A stretch of 34,071 bases of DNA from an uncultured Schlesneria sp. (GTDB lineage: Bacteria; Planctomycetota; Planctomycetia; Planctomycetales; Planctomycetaceae). Shown piece after piece: positions 10,184-20,572 of this stretch. The notes beneath the pieces are model-generated. The model saw only the letters and a program-made list of their open reading frames with translations, had not been told where the DNA came from and made no database searches. Position numbers and translations under genes: made by a program. How positions within the stretch are numbered: position 1 is the stretch's first letter; each line of letters begins with the position of its first letter. The DNA lies in assembly GCA_903911795.1 (NCBI GenBank), contig CAIWEX010001040.1, positions 1 through 34,071 of the forward strand. Reading direction: 5' to 3'.

Positions 10184-12493
10184 TTACACGGCGGTGATCC
10201 ATGTCCCGATCTGGAACGTTGCCAATGCGCCGATGTAGGCCAGAGCAGTCATGTAGGCGAACGTAAACAGTGACCACTTCCAACTGTTTGTCTCGCGACG
10301 GATGACCATCAGCGTCGAGACACACTGTGCACACAGCGCAAAGAACACCATGATCGACAATGCCACGGGGATCGTATAGACAGGGCGACCGTCCTGCCAT
10401 TTTGAATTCTGTAAGGCGTGATGGAGTCCCGTGTGCGACTCATCGACGTCACCTCCCAGACTGTAGATTGTCCCGAGAGTCGACACGATGACTTCGCGAG
10501 CCGGGAACGACGCCAGTACACCGACTCCGATCCGCCAGTCCCAGCCAAGCGGTTTCACAACAGGTTCGATGGTCTTGCCAACCCGGCCGAGATAGCTCGT
10601 TTCCAGCAGGTGCTCAGAAATGGCGTTCTTTTCTTCGATCAGCTTATTGAGTGGTTCGAGGCGAGGCTGAAGGTCTGCGAGTTTTTGATCGAGGACAGTC
10701 CTTTCCGCGGCATCACTTTCAGGCAGTGCTTTTTGTGCTGCCTCCAATTCGGCCTGCTGTGAAAGTTCCGATTGAACGGTTGCTCGCATCTGATCGATCT
10801 GGTCCTCGATCTGATACTGCCTGGAATGGTCCGCAGGGAAATAACTGGCTGCCCAGATCAGGATTGATGTCGCGAAGATCAGAGTCCCGGCTCGAGCCAC
10901 AAATGCACGAGCTCGATCGTAAACGCGATTTAAGACAATGTGAGGCGACGGCCATTTATAGCCGGGAAGCTCCATGACAAACGGAGGAGTTTCTCCGCGA
11001 AACAGAGTCTTTTTGAAGAGCCAAGCGATTGGAATGGCAATCGCCGCCCCCAGGAATGTCATCCCGAAGAACAGGATCCCATGGAGCGAAATCCATCCAC
11101 TCAGCCATTTGATATTCGGGATGAATGCCACAATCATCAGGGTGTAGACCGGGAATCGCGCCGAGCAACTCATGAGTGGAGCGACGAGAATTGTGACCAT
11201 CCGATCGCGGCGGTTCTCAATGGTTCGCGTCGCCATAATTCCAGGGATCGCACAGGCGAAAGACGACATCAAGGGGACAAACGACTTTCCGCTCAGTCCG
11301 ACTTTGGTCATCAACTTGTCCATCAGAAACGCGGCACGCGCCATGTATCCGCAGTCTTCCAGTAGTGCGATGAACAGGAAGAGAAAGCAGATCTGAGGAA
11401 GGAAGATGAGAATCCCGCCGACCCCGGCGATCACTCCGTCGACAACCAGGCTGCGAAATGGTCCCGGTGCCATCCAAGATCCGACAAACTCCCCAACGGC
11501 CTGCTGACCCATTTCGCAATAGCTCATCAGGGGTGATGCGAACGTCGAAATGGATTGAAAGACCGCAAACATGATGAACGCAAATGCCAGCAGACCCCAG
11601 GTTCGGTGTGTCAGCCATTGATCCAGTCGATCGCTGCGTGTTGCAGGCCGTTCTGCGGGTGTCGTCAAAACTCCCGTCAATGTTTCACGAACCCAGGCAT
11701 AACGTGCCTTGGCTTCGGCAGACGGGACCCGAAATCCGTTGGCCTTCAATCGCTCGCGAGCACAATTCAATTCGTCCGGTAACTGTGCAGGAAAACGTGC
11801 CGTGAACGATGTTTCGACTTGCCCACCGACGTCGAGCAACATTCGTTCAGCAACATAAAATGGAACGTCCGGATCACCCCAGCCCTTGAGAATGGACTGT
11901 AATCGCAGCCCTTCTTCGTAAAACTCAGGAGGAAACACACGAGGGGGAGAAATCACGGATTGACCGGCCGCGGACAGAATCGCTCGTTTGACATCGTCGA
12001 TCTGTCGATGACGATGGGCTTCGCACGGCACCACGCGAATTCCAAGTTTTTTCGACAGTGCTTCGGCCTCAATGGTGACACCCCGAGACACCGCCACGTC
12101 CCACATATTCAGGACAAGGACGGTTGGAAGTCCAAGATCGAGAATCTGGCTGGTCAGATACAGGTTGCGTTCGAGGTTTGACGCGTCTGCGATACAGACA
12201 ACGACATCGATCTTCCCGACTTCTGCCTGTCGCCCCAGGAGGACTTCCACCGAGACCATTTCGTCGAGTGATCGGGGCGAAAGACTGTAGGTTCCAGGCA
12301 GGTCGACCAGACGAATTTCGCGATCGTTGAATTGGAACTTGGCAATCTTCTTTTCGACTGTGACGCCAGGGTAATTTCCGATGCGAGAATGAATTCCTGT
12401 GAGTGCGGTAAAAAGTGTGCTCTTTCCGGTATTCGGATTACCAATCACGGCGACAGTAATCGGGCCCGCAGTTGGTGAGGGAGCAGAAGTCAT
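10184..12493 (-). CDS. feoB: Ferrous iron transporter FeoB
   Basis: VAVIGNPNTGKSTLFTALTGIHSRIGNYPGVTVEKK; VDLPGTYSLSP; nucleoside-recognition (Gate) domains; ASFPAREVIVSTLGTIY; ORF extends to 12505. Confidence 0.97.
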   Translation of the reverse strand: MTSAPSPTAGPITVAVIGNPNTGKSTLFTALTGIHSRIGNYPGVTVEKKIAKFQFNDREIRLVDLPGTYSLSPRSLDEMVSVEVLLGRQAEVGKIDVVVCIADASNLERNLYLTSQILDLGLPTVLVLNMWDVAVSRGVTIEAEALSKKLGIRVVPCEAHRHRQIDDVKRAILSAAGQSVISPPRVFPPEFYEEGLRLQSILKGWGDPDVPFYVAERMLLDVGGQVETSFTARFPAQLPDELNCARERLKANGFRVPSAEAKARYAWVRETLTGVLTTPAERPATRSDRLDQWLTHRTWGLLAFAFIMFAVFQSISTFASPLMSYCEMGQQAVGEFVGSWMAPGPFRSLVVDGVIAGVGGILIFLPQICFLFLFIALLEDCGYMARAAFLMDKLMTKVGLSGKSFVPLMSSFACAIPGIMATRTIENRRDRMVTILVAPLMSCSARFPVYTLMIVAFIPNIKWLSGWISLHGILFFGMTFLGAAIAIPIAWLFKKTLFRGETPPFVMELPGYKWPSPHIVLNRVYDRARAFVARAGTLIFATSILIWAASYFPADHSRQYQIEDQIDQMRATVQSELSQQAELEAAQKALPESDAAERTVLDQKLADLQPRLEPLNKLIEEKNAISEHLLETSYLGRVGKTIEPVVKPLGWDWRIGVGVLASFPAREVIVSTLGTIYSLGGDVDESHTGLHHALQNSKWQDGRPVYTIPVALSIMVFFALCAQCVSTLMVIRRETNSWKWSLFTFAYMTALAYIGALATFQIGTWITAV

Positions 12494-12531
12494 TACGAGC
12501 AGCAACTTTCAGGCGAAGGTAGTAAGAGAAC

Positions 12532-12762
12532 TCAGAGGACTTCAATGGCGACGCGTGCCGCTTCGGCTTTGCGGAGTGAGAGCCGGTAGCCACGGATTAG
12601 AAACTCAATCGGGTCACCCAACGGGGCAAATCCCACGAGTTCAATTTCGGCACCTTCCGTCAGTCCCATTTCCATCAGTCGCACAGCGACCGCATCGTCA
12701 CCTGTCACATCAAGAATCTCCCCGCGCTGGCCGGGTTGACGCAGGTCATTGAGAGTTTTCAT
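12532..12762 (-). CDS. feoA: FeoA family protein
   Basis: MKTLNDLRQPGQRGEILDVTGDDAVAVRLMEMGLTEGAEIELVGFAPLGDPIEFLIRGYRLSLRKAEAARVAI. Confidence 0.92.
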   Translation of the reverse strand: MKTLNDLRQPGQRGEILDVTGDDAVAVRLMEMGLTEGAEIELVGFAPLGDPIEFLIRGYRLSLRKAEAARVAIEVL

Positions 12763-13085
12763 CGCGTGACTTCCACCAGAACAGTGGCGCAATCGTCGAA
12801 GCGGAGTGAAAGGCGGTGATCGTTGATCGCCAGGATACAAGGGGAGCCGGAGCGCACCATACGAACGCTGGCCCCTTCGCGCAGGCCCATTTCTTCAAGC
12901 CTGACAACGAGTTCTGGCGACCCGTCCAGGTTGCAGACACGTCCCTGTTCGCCTGTAGACATCATTTCGAGCGGTACGACGAGCATCCGACCCTCGGCTT
13001 TCGCGGATTGAAACTCAGTCTCAACAGTATACCCGACTGCGGCAATATTTCCAAATCGACTGGACGCGAGGTTCAACTTTCTCAT
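12759..13085 (-). CDS. Second FeoA-like protein
   Basis: MLVVPLEMMSTGEQGRVCNLDGSPELVVRLEEMGLREGASVRMVRSGSPCILAINDHRLSLRFDDCATVLVEV; 4-bp overlap with downstream feoA; the true start may be internal. Confidence 0.88.
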   Translation of the reverse strand: MRKLNLASSRFGNIAAVGYTVETEFQSAKAEGRMLVVPLEMMSTGEQGRVCNLDGSPELVVRLEEMGLREGASVRMVRSGSPCILAINDHRLSLRFDDCATVLVEVTR

Positions 13086-13264
13086 ATTTGAGTTGGATTA
13101 TGGGAAGTGGGACCTCTGATGATCTTTGAACCGCTAATGAACACTGATAAACGCTGATGGGCTGATGAGTTAGCAGAATGGCCGCATCGTTGGAAATGCA
13201 CCCGTGACGGGAGGGTGAGGCGGTGAGGCTCCTGCCGAACCGGAATTGGAAACAGACATGGAAA

Positions 13265-13843
13265 TCAGGGGATGATGTACCCGATTCCGCGGAGCATGGA
13301 TGTGAGGGTTATCAGTGGCAGGCCGATGATTGCGGTGTAGTCGGCAGTTTCAATCCGTTCGAACAACGTAATTCCGCGAGACTCGAGCTTGTAAGATCCC
13401 GCGCAATCCAGCGGCTGATCGGCTTCGACGTAACGCTTGATTGCAGGCAAGTCGAGCGGACGCATGGTTAATGTCGTGATATCGACGTAAGTGTTGAGCC
13501 GACCTTCATCCCAGACGGCAACAGCCGTCGCAATCCGGTGCGACCGGCCTGCCAGCAAAGCCAGTTGCTCGATCGCCCGGTCCACCGTTTCTGGCTTATC
13601 CAGAATCTGATTATCCACTTCGACAATCTGATCTCCACCAATCAGCGTGTCGTCTGGGTGAGTCGGAATCAGACTTTCAATCTTGGCCGTGGCTAACGTC
13701 CGTGCCAATCCCGCAGCACTGGTAAAAGGAGACTGTTTCAAGAGTGATTCGTCACACAGCGGAACTCGCTGCTCAAAGGGTAACCCAAGTCGCTCCAACA
13801 GTTGCTTGCGATAGGGTGAGGTGCTGGCGAGGACAATTCCCAT
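13265..13843 (-). CDS. maf: Maf-family nucleotide pyrophosphatase
   Basis: IVLASTSPYRKQLLERLGLPFEQ; LIGGDQIVEVDNQILDKP; DCAGSYKLESRGITLFERIETADYTAIIGLPL. Confidence 0.93.
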   Translation of the reverse strand: MGIVLASTSPYRKQLLERLGLPFEQRVPLCDESLLKQSPFTSAAGLARTLATAKIESLIPTHPDDTLIGGDQIVEVDNQILDKPETVDRAIEQLALLAGRSHRIATAVAVWDEGRLNTYVDITTLTMRPLDLPAIKRYVEADQPLDCAGSYKLESRGITLFERIETADYTAIIGLPLITLTSMLRGIGYIIP

Positions 13844-14161
13844 GGATCAAAATCCCTTGCGTTCCGGTAAATTTTCGATCGATATTACACGCGCTTCAGG
13901 TTGCAAGAGCAAGTAACTTTGCATCGCTGAAATCCGATCAGCAGATTCGGATGCCATTTGAGGCGTGACAACCGACGGGACGTCGAAGGCTGACAGAATT
14001 CGATTTTACAAAATCGGGTGATCACCCATCCATTCCTGAAAGGTACGTCATTCTCCCCGGATTTTGGAGTCAAATTCAGTTTGAACGATTCGCCCGACGC
14101 GATCAGATTGGTACAATTCGACTTGCGGGAAATTTGCGTTCTTTTTCACTTGGATTTTGAC

Positions 14162-15568
14162 ATGACCGACCGTCGCAATCTGTTCAACAAGGTTTGGGAT
14201 CTTCATTCTGTCCGTTCGATCGCTTCCGGACAGACTCAATTGTTTATTGGCCTGCACCTCATCCACGAAGTGACCAGTCCTCAGGCGTTTTCAATTCTGC
14301 GTGACCGTAATCTGACGGTGATGTTTCCCGAGCGGACTCTGGCGACTGTCGATCATATCGTCCCAACCGACAATCAGTTGCGTCCGTTTGCGGACGGACT
14401 GGCCGAAGAAATGATGTCGGCGATCGAAAAGAATTGCCGCGATTTCGGCGTCCGTTTGTTTGACCTGAAGGATATTCGGCAGGGAGTCGTCCACATCGTC
14501 GGCCCCGAACAGGGTTTGACTCAGCCTGGGATGACGATTGCCTGCGGTGACAGCCACACCAGCACGCACGGTGCATTCGGCTCGATCGCATTCGGGATCG
14601 GAACGAGTCAGGTTGCCGACGTTCTGGCGACTCAAACGTTAGCGCTCAGCCGCCCCAAGGTTCGCCGAATCGAAGTCACTGGCAAGCTGCGACCGGGCGT
14701 CTTCGCCAAGGACGTGATCCTGCACATCATTCGCAAATTGGGTGTTCAGGGTGGTGTCGGTTATGCCTATGAGTATGCGGGTGAAGTCTTCGATCGTATG
14801 ACAATCGAAGAACGAATGACCGTCTGTAACATGAGCATTGAAGGGGGAGCACGGTGTGGTTACGTGAACCCTGACCAGACAACGGTCGACTATATCAAGG
14901 GGCGACCATTTGCTCCTCAGGGAGCCGATTTCGATCGCGCTGCCGCATGGTGGTTGAGTCTGGCGTCTCCTGCGGATGCGGAATTCGATGACCGGGTGAC
15001 GTTCAACGGCAGTGAAATCGAACCGACCGTGACTTGGGGAATCAATCCAGCTCAATCTGTCGGGGTTTCGGAGCGACTGCCGAAGTTGTCGACGTTGACT
15101 GCAGACGATCAGAAGGGGACGGGCGACGCCTTTGCCTATATGGGCTTGAATGAAGATCAGCCCATTCAAGGGGTCAAAATCGACGTTGCCTTCATTGGTT
15201 CCTGCACGAATGGACGTATCTCTGACCTGCGCGAAGCCGCCGCAATCGCCAAGGGCCGTAAAGTTGCTGCGGGGGTGAAGGCTCTCGTCGTACCAGGCTC
15301 GCAACTTGTCCGACAACAGGCGATGGATGAAGGATTGGACAAGATCTTCGAAGCTGCGGGTTTTGAATGGCGAGAAGCAGGCTGTTCGATGTGCCTGGCG
15401 ATGAATCCCGACAAGCTGAAGGGCCGCGAAGTCTGTGCGTCGTCCAGCAATCGAAATTTCAAGGGACGACAGGGAAGCCCAACCGGACGAACGTTACTGA
15501 TGAGCCCCGCAATGGTTGCTGCTGCAGCGATCAATGGCTGCGTCAGTGATGTGCGATCGATGCTCTAG
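14162..15568 (+). CDS. leuC: 3-isopropylmalate dehydratase large subunit
   Basis: [95 protein letters not shown]. Confidence 0.97.
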   Translation: MTDRRNLFNKVWDLHSVRSIASGQTQLFIGLHLIHEVTSPQAFSILRDRNLTVMFPERTLATVDHIVPTDNQLRPFADGLAEEMMSAIEKNCRDFGVRLFDLKDIRQGVVHIVGPEQGLTQPGMTIACGDSHTSTHGAFGSIAFGIGTSQVADVLATQTLALSRPKVRRIEVTGKLRPGVFAKDVILHIIRKLGVQGGVGYAYEYAGEVFDRMTIEERMTVCNMSIEGGARCGYVNPDQTTVDYIKGRPFAPQGADFDRAAAWWLSLASPADAEFDDRVTFNGSEIEPTVTWGINPAQSVGVSERLPKLSTLTADDQKGTGDAFAYMGLNEDQPIQGVKIDVAFIGSCTNGRISDLREAAAIAKGRKVAAGVKALVVPGSQLVRQQAMDEGLDKIFEAAGFEWREAGCSMCLAMNPDKLKGREVCASSSNRNFKGRQGSPTGRTLLMSPAMVAAAAINGCVSDVRSML

Positions 15569-15648
15569 GCCGAATTCCTCCTCGAAAACAGCGTACTCAG
15601 ATTCAACGGCAGGGAAGATTTCCCGCTGAAAATAGAAAGAACTTTGCG

Positions 15649-16242
15649 ATGCAACTCATTACACAAGTGACTGGCACTGGAATCCCTTTGTTGCTGGATG
15701 ATATCGATACCGATCGCATCATCCCCGCTCGCTTCCTGCGATGTGTGACATTTGACGGCCTGGGTGAACATTCGTTTGAAGACGATCGTCAGCAGGATCG
15801 TTCTCATCCCTTTGACGATTCCCGATTCAAAGGAGCCGCAGTCTTGGTCGCTGGTCGCAACTTTGGATGTGGCTCTTCACGCGAACATGCTCCTCAGGCA
15901 CTGATGCGATGGGGGATCAAAACGATCATCGGCGAATCATTCGCAGAGATCTTCTTTGGAAATTGCACGACGTTGGGTGTCCCATGCGTCTGTGCCTCGC
16001 GCGGTGACCTCGAAAAATTGACCGCCGCGATCAACGCGGACCCGAAGATTTCCATCTCCGTAGATCTCAACTCGCTGCAGGCCAAGGCTGGGTCATTGAC
16101 AGTTCCGATCTCGATCCCGGACGGTGCTCGACTGGCCCTGACAACGGGGAAATGGGACTTCCTTGGTCAGTTGCTGGAAGGGGCCGATGCAGTTCAGGCA
16201 GCGGCAAAAACGCTCCCCTATATGACCGGATTCAAGGCATAG
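15649..16242 (+). CDS. leuD: 3-isopropylmalate dehydratase small subunit
   Basis: [54 protein letters not shown]. Confidence 0.97.
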   Translation: MQLITQVTGTGIPLLLDDIDTDRIIPARFLRCVTFDGLGEHSFEDDRQQDRSHPFDDSRFKGAAVLVAGRNFGCGSSREHAPQALMRWGIKTIIGESFAEIFFGNCTTLGVPCVCASRGDLEKLTAAINADPKISISVDLNSLQAKAGSLTVPISIPDGARLALTTGKWDFLGQLLEGADAVQAAAKTLPYMTGFKA

Positions 16243-16330
16243 CACGGCACGGAATAAATTTCAGGTGTCGTTCTGATTGGCCGCTGTGACAATTCAACGA
16301 GTTTGCACCATTGAACCTTCTACGTCAGGA

Positions 16331-17260
16331 ATGAACATGAGACACCCGGTTAGTCGAATGGCATGGATTGCGATTTGCGCACTTGTCGCTGGTCTCCCAG
16401 CGGCCTGCGGTAAAGCATCCGGTGCTGACGAGACTGCAATCACGCATTCGTTTCTGGTCACGGGTGGCGAGACGTTTATTGTTGATGGTAGTGGCAAAAC
16501 CACATGGTCATATCCCAAGTCGACGCGCGATGGCTGGGTCCTGCCCAACGGAAATATCCTGCTGACTATTTCCAAAGCAAACGACGGCGGTTCGGTCGTC
16601 GAAGTGACTCGCGAAGGAAAAGTGGTCTTTGAATTCAATGGGACTCAATCCGAAGTGAATACGGCTCAGGCCTTGGAGAACGGCAACATCATGTTGACGG
16701 AGGCCGGCAACAAGCCTCGGCTGCTGGAAGTCAATCGGGAAGGAAAGATCGTCGTCGAAGTTCCTTTGCAGGCTCAGACCAAGGATCACCATCTGCAGAC
16801 CCGGATGGCTCGCAAGCTGGCGAACGGGAACTACCTCGTTCCACAATTGCTGGATAAGGTCGTCCGCGAATACCAACCCGATGGAAAAATCGTCTGGGAG
16901 GTCGCGACCCCCAACTGGCCATTCACCGCGATCCGGCTGGATGATGGGAATACGTTGATCAACTGCACGATCGGAAACCTGACAATTGAAGTCAATAAGG
17001 CTGGTGAAACGGTCTGGAAGGTCTCCAACGACGACTTTCCATCGAAGCCATTTGATGATGCGTGCGGCGGGCAGCGATTGCCAAACGGAAACACGGTGAT
17101 TACGGCCTACCATGCCTCCTCGGGCAAAACCAAGTTGTTTGAAGTGACCCGTGAAAAGAAGATCGTCTGGACCTACACCGACCAGCGGAAGGCTGGAATT
17201 CACCATTTCCAGATTCTCGATACGAATGGCAAGCCCCTGGAAGGCCGACCACTTCGGTAG
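16331..17260 (+). CDS. Exported beta-propeller (PQQ-like / arylsulfotransferase-like) protein
   Basis: Hydrophobic N-terminus; recurring blades such as EVTREGKVVFEF, EVNREGKIVVEV, EYQPDGKIVWEV, EVNKAGETVWKV, EVTREKKIVWTY alternating with LxNGN. Confidence 0.8.
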   Translation: MNMRHPVSRMAWIAICALVAGLPAACGKASGADETAITHSFLVTGGETFIVDGSGKTTWSYPKSTRDGWVLPNGNILLTISKANDGGSVVEVTREGKVVFEFNGTQSEVNTAQALENGNIMLTEAGNKPRLLEVNREGKIVVEVPLQAQTKDHHLQTRMARKLANGNYLVPQLLDKVVREYQPDGKIVWEVATPNWPFTAIRLDDGNTLINCTIGNLTIEVNKAGETVWKVSNDDFPSKPFDDACGGQRLPNGNTVITAYHASSGKTKLFEVTREKKIVWTYTDQRKAGIHHFQILDTNGKPLEGRPLR

Positions 17261-17262
17261 GT

Positions 17263-17301
17263 GATCCTCAATCGAAGTCTACTCGGATGGGATTGAGGGT
17301 C
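17263..17301 (+). terminator. Hairpin after beta-propeller gene, possible terminator
   Basis: GATCCTCAATC ... GATTGAGGGTC, 10/11 complementary. Confidence 0.3.
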
Positions 17302-17487
17302 AAAGGGTTGGCCGCTCAGAAGAATTCATCGAAACGAGGCCCGGTCGGTCGGAATTGGCCTTGCTCGTACGCGTAAATGATTGTGACGAGAGAAGTTCGC
17401 GAAACTTGACGGTCTCGCCAAGCACTTCTATACTCGCAGGGCCACACGCATCGGGCGTTTTGTGTGGTTTAACAGTACACATCACGG

Positions 17488-18456
17488 ATGTTTGTCAGCA
17501 TGAATACCGAAGATCCTCAGGGCCTACCAACAAACCAACTTGGCCAGACGATTACTGCAATCGGTCATCGGTTGGAAGAACACGCAACCAAGATTGTGAT
17601 GGGAATCTGCGTGATTCTGGTCGTCGCTGCGGGATGTCTCTGGTGGTCACGCCAATCGAGTGCCAAGGCCACCGCTGCTTGGACCTTGCTTGAACAAGCC
17701 TCATCGGTTGAACAATACGCACATATCGCCGACACGCATAAGGGAACGATTGCAGGTCGGTGGGCCAAGCTGCGTGAAGCAGAAAGCTATCAGCAGGCTG
17801 GTATGTCTCGCTTGTTTACGGATCGCGAATTTGCCCTGGGTGAATTGAAGAAAGCGTCCGAACGATATTCGCAAGTTGCCGACGAAAAGGGGGCCGAACC
17901 CGCCATTCTGGAAAGAGCGTTGTGGGGACTCGCGGTTACGACTGAAGCGACGAACAGCGGCGACACTGGCAAGGCGATTGATGCCTACCAACGTTTGCTC
18001 GATGCATTGCCGGAAACGTTTTACAAGCAAGTCGCAGATCAGCGCATTGCGTCTCTGAAAACAGGCGGGGCGAAAGAATTTTACGCGTGGTTCAGTAAGC
18101 AGACGCCAAAGCCATCGGAAGCTCGACCGAAAGACGGCGACACAAAGGACGATCTGGAGAGCATGCTTCCCTCACCCGGAAAGAGTGAATTCAATCACGA
18201 TTCCATTCTGAAGCCGGAAGGTGATGCCAAGAAGCCGGATGCCGAAAAGAAGAGCGACGAAAAGCCAGTAGACCCCGCCAAAAGCGAACCGGCGAAGGAA
18301 GAACCGAAAACGGAAAAGCCCGCTGATCCTGCTAAGCCAGAAGGTGACGCCGCGAAGCCTGAGCCGAAGCCAGAAGCAAAGCCTGAGGCTCCTGCAAAGG
18401 AAGAGGCCAAGCCCGAAGAAAAGCCTGCTGAACCAAAGGCTGAAAAGAAAGAATGA
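17488..18456 (+). CDS. Single-pass membrane TPR-like protein with Lys/Glu/Pro-rich C-terminal tail
   Basis: TM segment IVMGICVILVVAAGCLWW; tetratricopeptide-like helices; tail (KPEGDAAKPEPKPEAKPEAPAKEEAKPEEKPAEPKAEKKE). Confidence 0.75.
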   Translation: MFVSMNTEDPQGLPTNQLGQTITAIGHRLEEHATKIVMGICVILVVAAGCLWWSRQSSAKATAAWTLLEQASSVEQYAHIADTHKGTIAGRWAKLREAESYQQAGMSRLFTDREFALGELKKASERYSQVADEKGAEPAILERALWGLAVTTEATNSGDTGKAIDAYQRLLDALPETFYKQVADQRIASLKTGGAKEFYAWFSKQTPKPSEARPKDGDTKDDLESMLPSPGKSEFNHDSILKPEGDAKKPDAEKKSDEKPVDPAKSEPAKEEPKTEKPADPAKPEGDAAKPEPKPEAKPEAPAKEEAKPEEKPAEPKAEKKE

Positions 18457-18504
18457 TCCGGCTGACTGGATTCAGCCCGATTGATAAATAGCAAAAATCC
18501 TCGC

Positions 18505-18536
18505 TGGCACGCCCCAAGCTTTTTGAGGGCGTGCCA
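18505..18536 (+). terminator. Hairpin terminator-like structure
   Basis: TGGCACGCCC-caagctttttga-GGGCGTGCCA, perfect 10-bp stem, followed by TTCTTGTTGG. Confidence 0.6.
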
Positions 18537-18603
18537 TTCTTGTTGGTAGACTGGTGACATGTCCCTTTCGACATGTCACGCTTCATTTTTGGTGACAGAT
18601 TCC

Positions 18604-19671
18604 ATGACCGATGAAATTCCTGAAGACGAACCCGAAGAGCCAATCGAAGCCGCCGAACCTGCGGCAGAACCGGGGAGCGTCCAGAAAGTCGTCGTGGAAG
18701 CCCGCGCCCATGGATGGCGCGTCGACCATTACCTTTCGAGGTTGCATCCCAATTTCAGTCGCGCTGCTTTTCAGCGAGTCATCGAAGAACGCCTGGTGCT
18801 GTGTAACGGTCTGCCCGTCAAGATGGCGAGGCGACTGCGAGTCAACGATTGTCTCGAATTCCAGTTGCCGAAGAACCCGGACCGCACCCTTCCTCCTGAA
18901 GATATTCCGCTGGATATCCTGTATGACGATGACTACCTGATCGTAATCAACAAAGCCGCCAATATGATCGTCCATCCGGGACGAGGCAACTATCTCGGGA
19001 CATTAGCAGGCGCTCTGCAGTTTCATTTCGACAAGCTCAGTGACGTCGCGGGCAAGCACCGAGCTGGCATCGTCCACCGCCTGGACCGCGATACGAGCGG
19101 AGTCCTGGTGGTCGCGAAAGACAATACAATTCACGCCAATCTGAGCAGTCAGTTTGAGCAGCGGACAGTTGAGAAAGAATATCGCGCAATCGCCTGGGGC
19201 GAAGTCTCTTTCGATCGTGACTTTATTGAGACGCACGTTCGCGTCAGCCAGCGGAACCGGGAACGGATGATGGTCTGCCCCGAGGGTGGTAATTCCCGCT
19301 TTGCCGCGACGTTTTACGAAGTCTTAGAACGCCATCGGGGATTTACGTTCCTACGCCTGTGCCCTCAGACGGGACGAACTCACCAGTTGCGAGTTCACAT
19401 GCATCATCTGGGGCACCCCATCGTTGCAGACCGACTGTATGAAGGCCACAGCTCGCTGAAGATGTCTGATCTCGTGGAAAACCTTCCGCCAGAACAGGAG
19501 GAAGTATTGCTCGCCCGACAGGCATTGCACGCATTGCGTCTCTGCTTTGACCATCCTGTGACGGGTCAGAGGATGGAGTTCGAAGCACCGCTGCCCGACG
19601 ACTTTCAGAAAGCACTCGGTGCCATCCGAACGCATCGCGCGAAGCCAGCCAAGCCCCCTCATAAAAAGTGA
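18604..19671 (+). CDS. RluA/RluD-family pseudouridine synthase with S4 domain
   Basis: VDHYLSRLHPNFSRAAFQRVIEERLVLCNG (S4); AGIVHRLDRDTSGVLVVAKD; GRTHQLRVHMHHLGHPIVAD. Confidence 0.95.
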   Translation: MTDEIPEDEPEEPIEAAEPAAEPGSVQKVVVEARAHGWRVDHYLSRLHPNFSRAAFQRVIEERLVLCNGLPVKMARRLRVNDCLEFQLPKNPDRTLPPEDIPLDILYDDDYLIVINKAANMIVHPGRGNYLGTLAGALQFHFDKLSDVAGKHRAGIVHRLDRDTSGVLVVAKDNTIHANLSSQFEQRTVEKEYRAIAWGEVSFDRDFIETHVRVSQRNRERMMVCPEGGNSRFAATFYEVLERHRGFTFLRLCPQTGRTHQLRVHMHHLGHPIVADRLYEGHSSLKMSDLVENLPPEQEEVLLARQALHALRLCFDHPVTGQRMEFEAPLPDDFQKALGAIRTHRAKPAKPPHKK

Positions 19672-19707
19672 TGCCGCTCATAAGAAGCGACGCGCGATTC
19701 GATTTCC

Positions 19708-20505
19708 TCAGGCAGTCTTCTGCTTTCGGTGAATCCACCAGTGATGGGCCAGTTCCCAGGCTGGTGGCAGTAATGACAAACCGACAATAGCGACCATGAC
19801 GAGTTCAAAGTTCTTCTTGACGATCTCCAACGTTCCGAACCAGTACCCAAGCGGCACGAAAATCAGAACCCAGGCGATGCCTCCGACGACATTGTAGACA
19901 AGAAACAGGCGATAGTTCATCGAGCCCATCCCTGCCACAAACGGGGCAAAGGTACGAATGATCGGGACGAATCGAGCGAGGATGATCGTCTTGCCACCAT
20001 ATTTTTCGAAGAAGCGATGGGTCTTTTCCAGGTGTTCTTTCTTCAGAAACGGGATCTTTCCACTGAAGGCATGCTCGCCGAACCAATGCCCCATCCAGTA
20101 GTTGACGGTGTCACCTGCGATCGCAGCCACAATCAACAACGGCAAGAGCCATTCGATTCGCAACGACCCGTCGGCAGCGAATGCCCCCGCCGCGAACAGG
20201 AGCGAATCGCCGGGGAGAAACGGAGTGACGACCAGACCTGTTTCGCAGAAGATGACTCCAAACAGAATCAGGTGAGCCCACAGGCCATACTGGGCGACAA
20301 TCTTTTTCAGTTCGTCATCCAGATGGAGCAGCAGATCGAATCCCCACCGCAGCAACTCCAGCAGACTGAAGCCTTGCTCGGTGTCGGCAGCGGCCAGAAT
20401 CGTCCAGAACATGGATCCGATCAGTGGTGGTACCGCTGGCCCCGTGCCAGAACCCTGTGGCAATATGACTGTCAGCCGCTCAAGCCAGATTGAAATCTCG
20501 TTCAC
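19708..20505 (-). CDS. DedA-family (VTT domain) membrane protein
   Basis: LFGVIFCETGLVVTPFLPGDSLLFAAGAFAA; AGDTVNYWMGHWFG; FARFVPIIRTFAPFVAGMGSMNYRLFLVYNVVGGIAWV. Confidence 0.93.
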   Translation of the reverse strand: MNEISIWLERLTVILPQGSGTGPAVPPLIGSMFWTILAAADTEQGFSLLELLRWGFDLLLHLDDELKKIVAQYGLWAHLILFGVIFCETGLVVTPFLPGDSLLFAAGAFAADGSLRIEWLLPLLIVAAIAGDTVNYWMGHWFGEHAFSGKIPFLKKEHLEKTHRFFEKYGGKTIILARFVPIIRTFAPFVAGMGSMNYRLFLVYNVVGGIAWVLIFVPLGYWFGTLEIVKKNFELVMVAIVGLSLLPPAWELAHHWWIHRKQKTA

Positions 20506-20572
20506 ATTTCATCCTTGAAAATAACGGGGAATACGTAACAGAATTCCTGGTTCACGAGCAAACTTCACCGTA

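Noticed and set aside
13120-13215. AATGAACACTGATAAACGCTGATGG and GGGAGGGTGAGGCGGTGAGGCTCCTGCCG motifs between feoA and maf
   Set aside because: Look like short common intergenic motifs, but only one copy is present here, so no repeat claim can be supported from this window.
14018-14161. 48-codon N-terminal extension of LeuC in the ORF track
   Set aside because: LeuC homology starts at the internal ATG ([17 protein letters not shown], 14162); the upstream stretch does not resemble LeuC.
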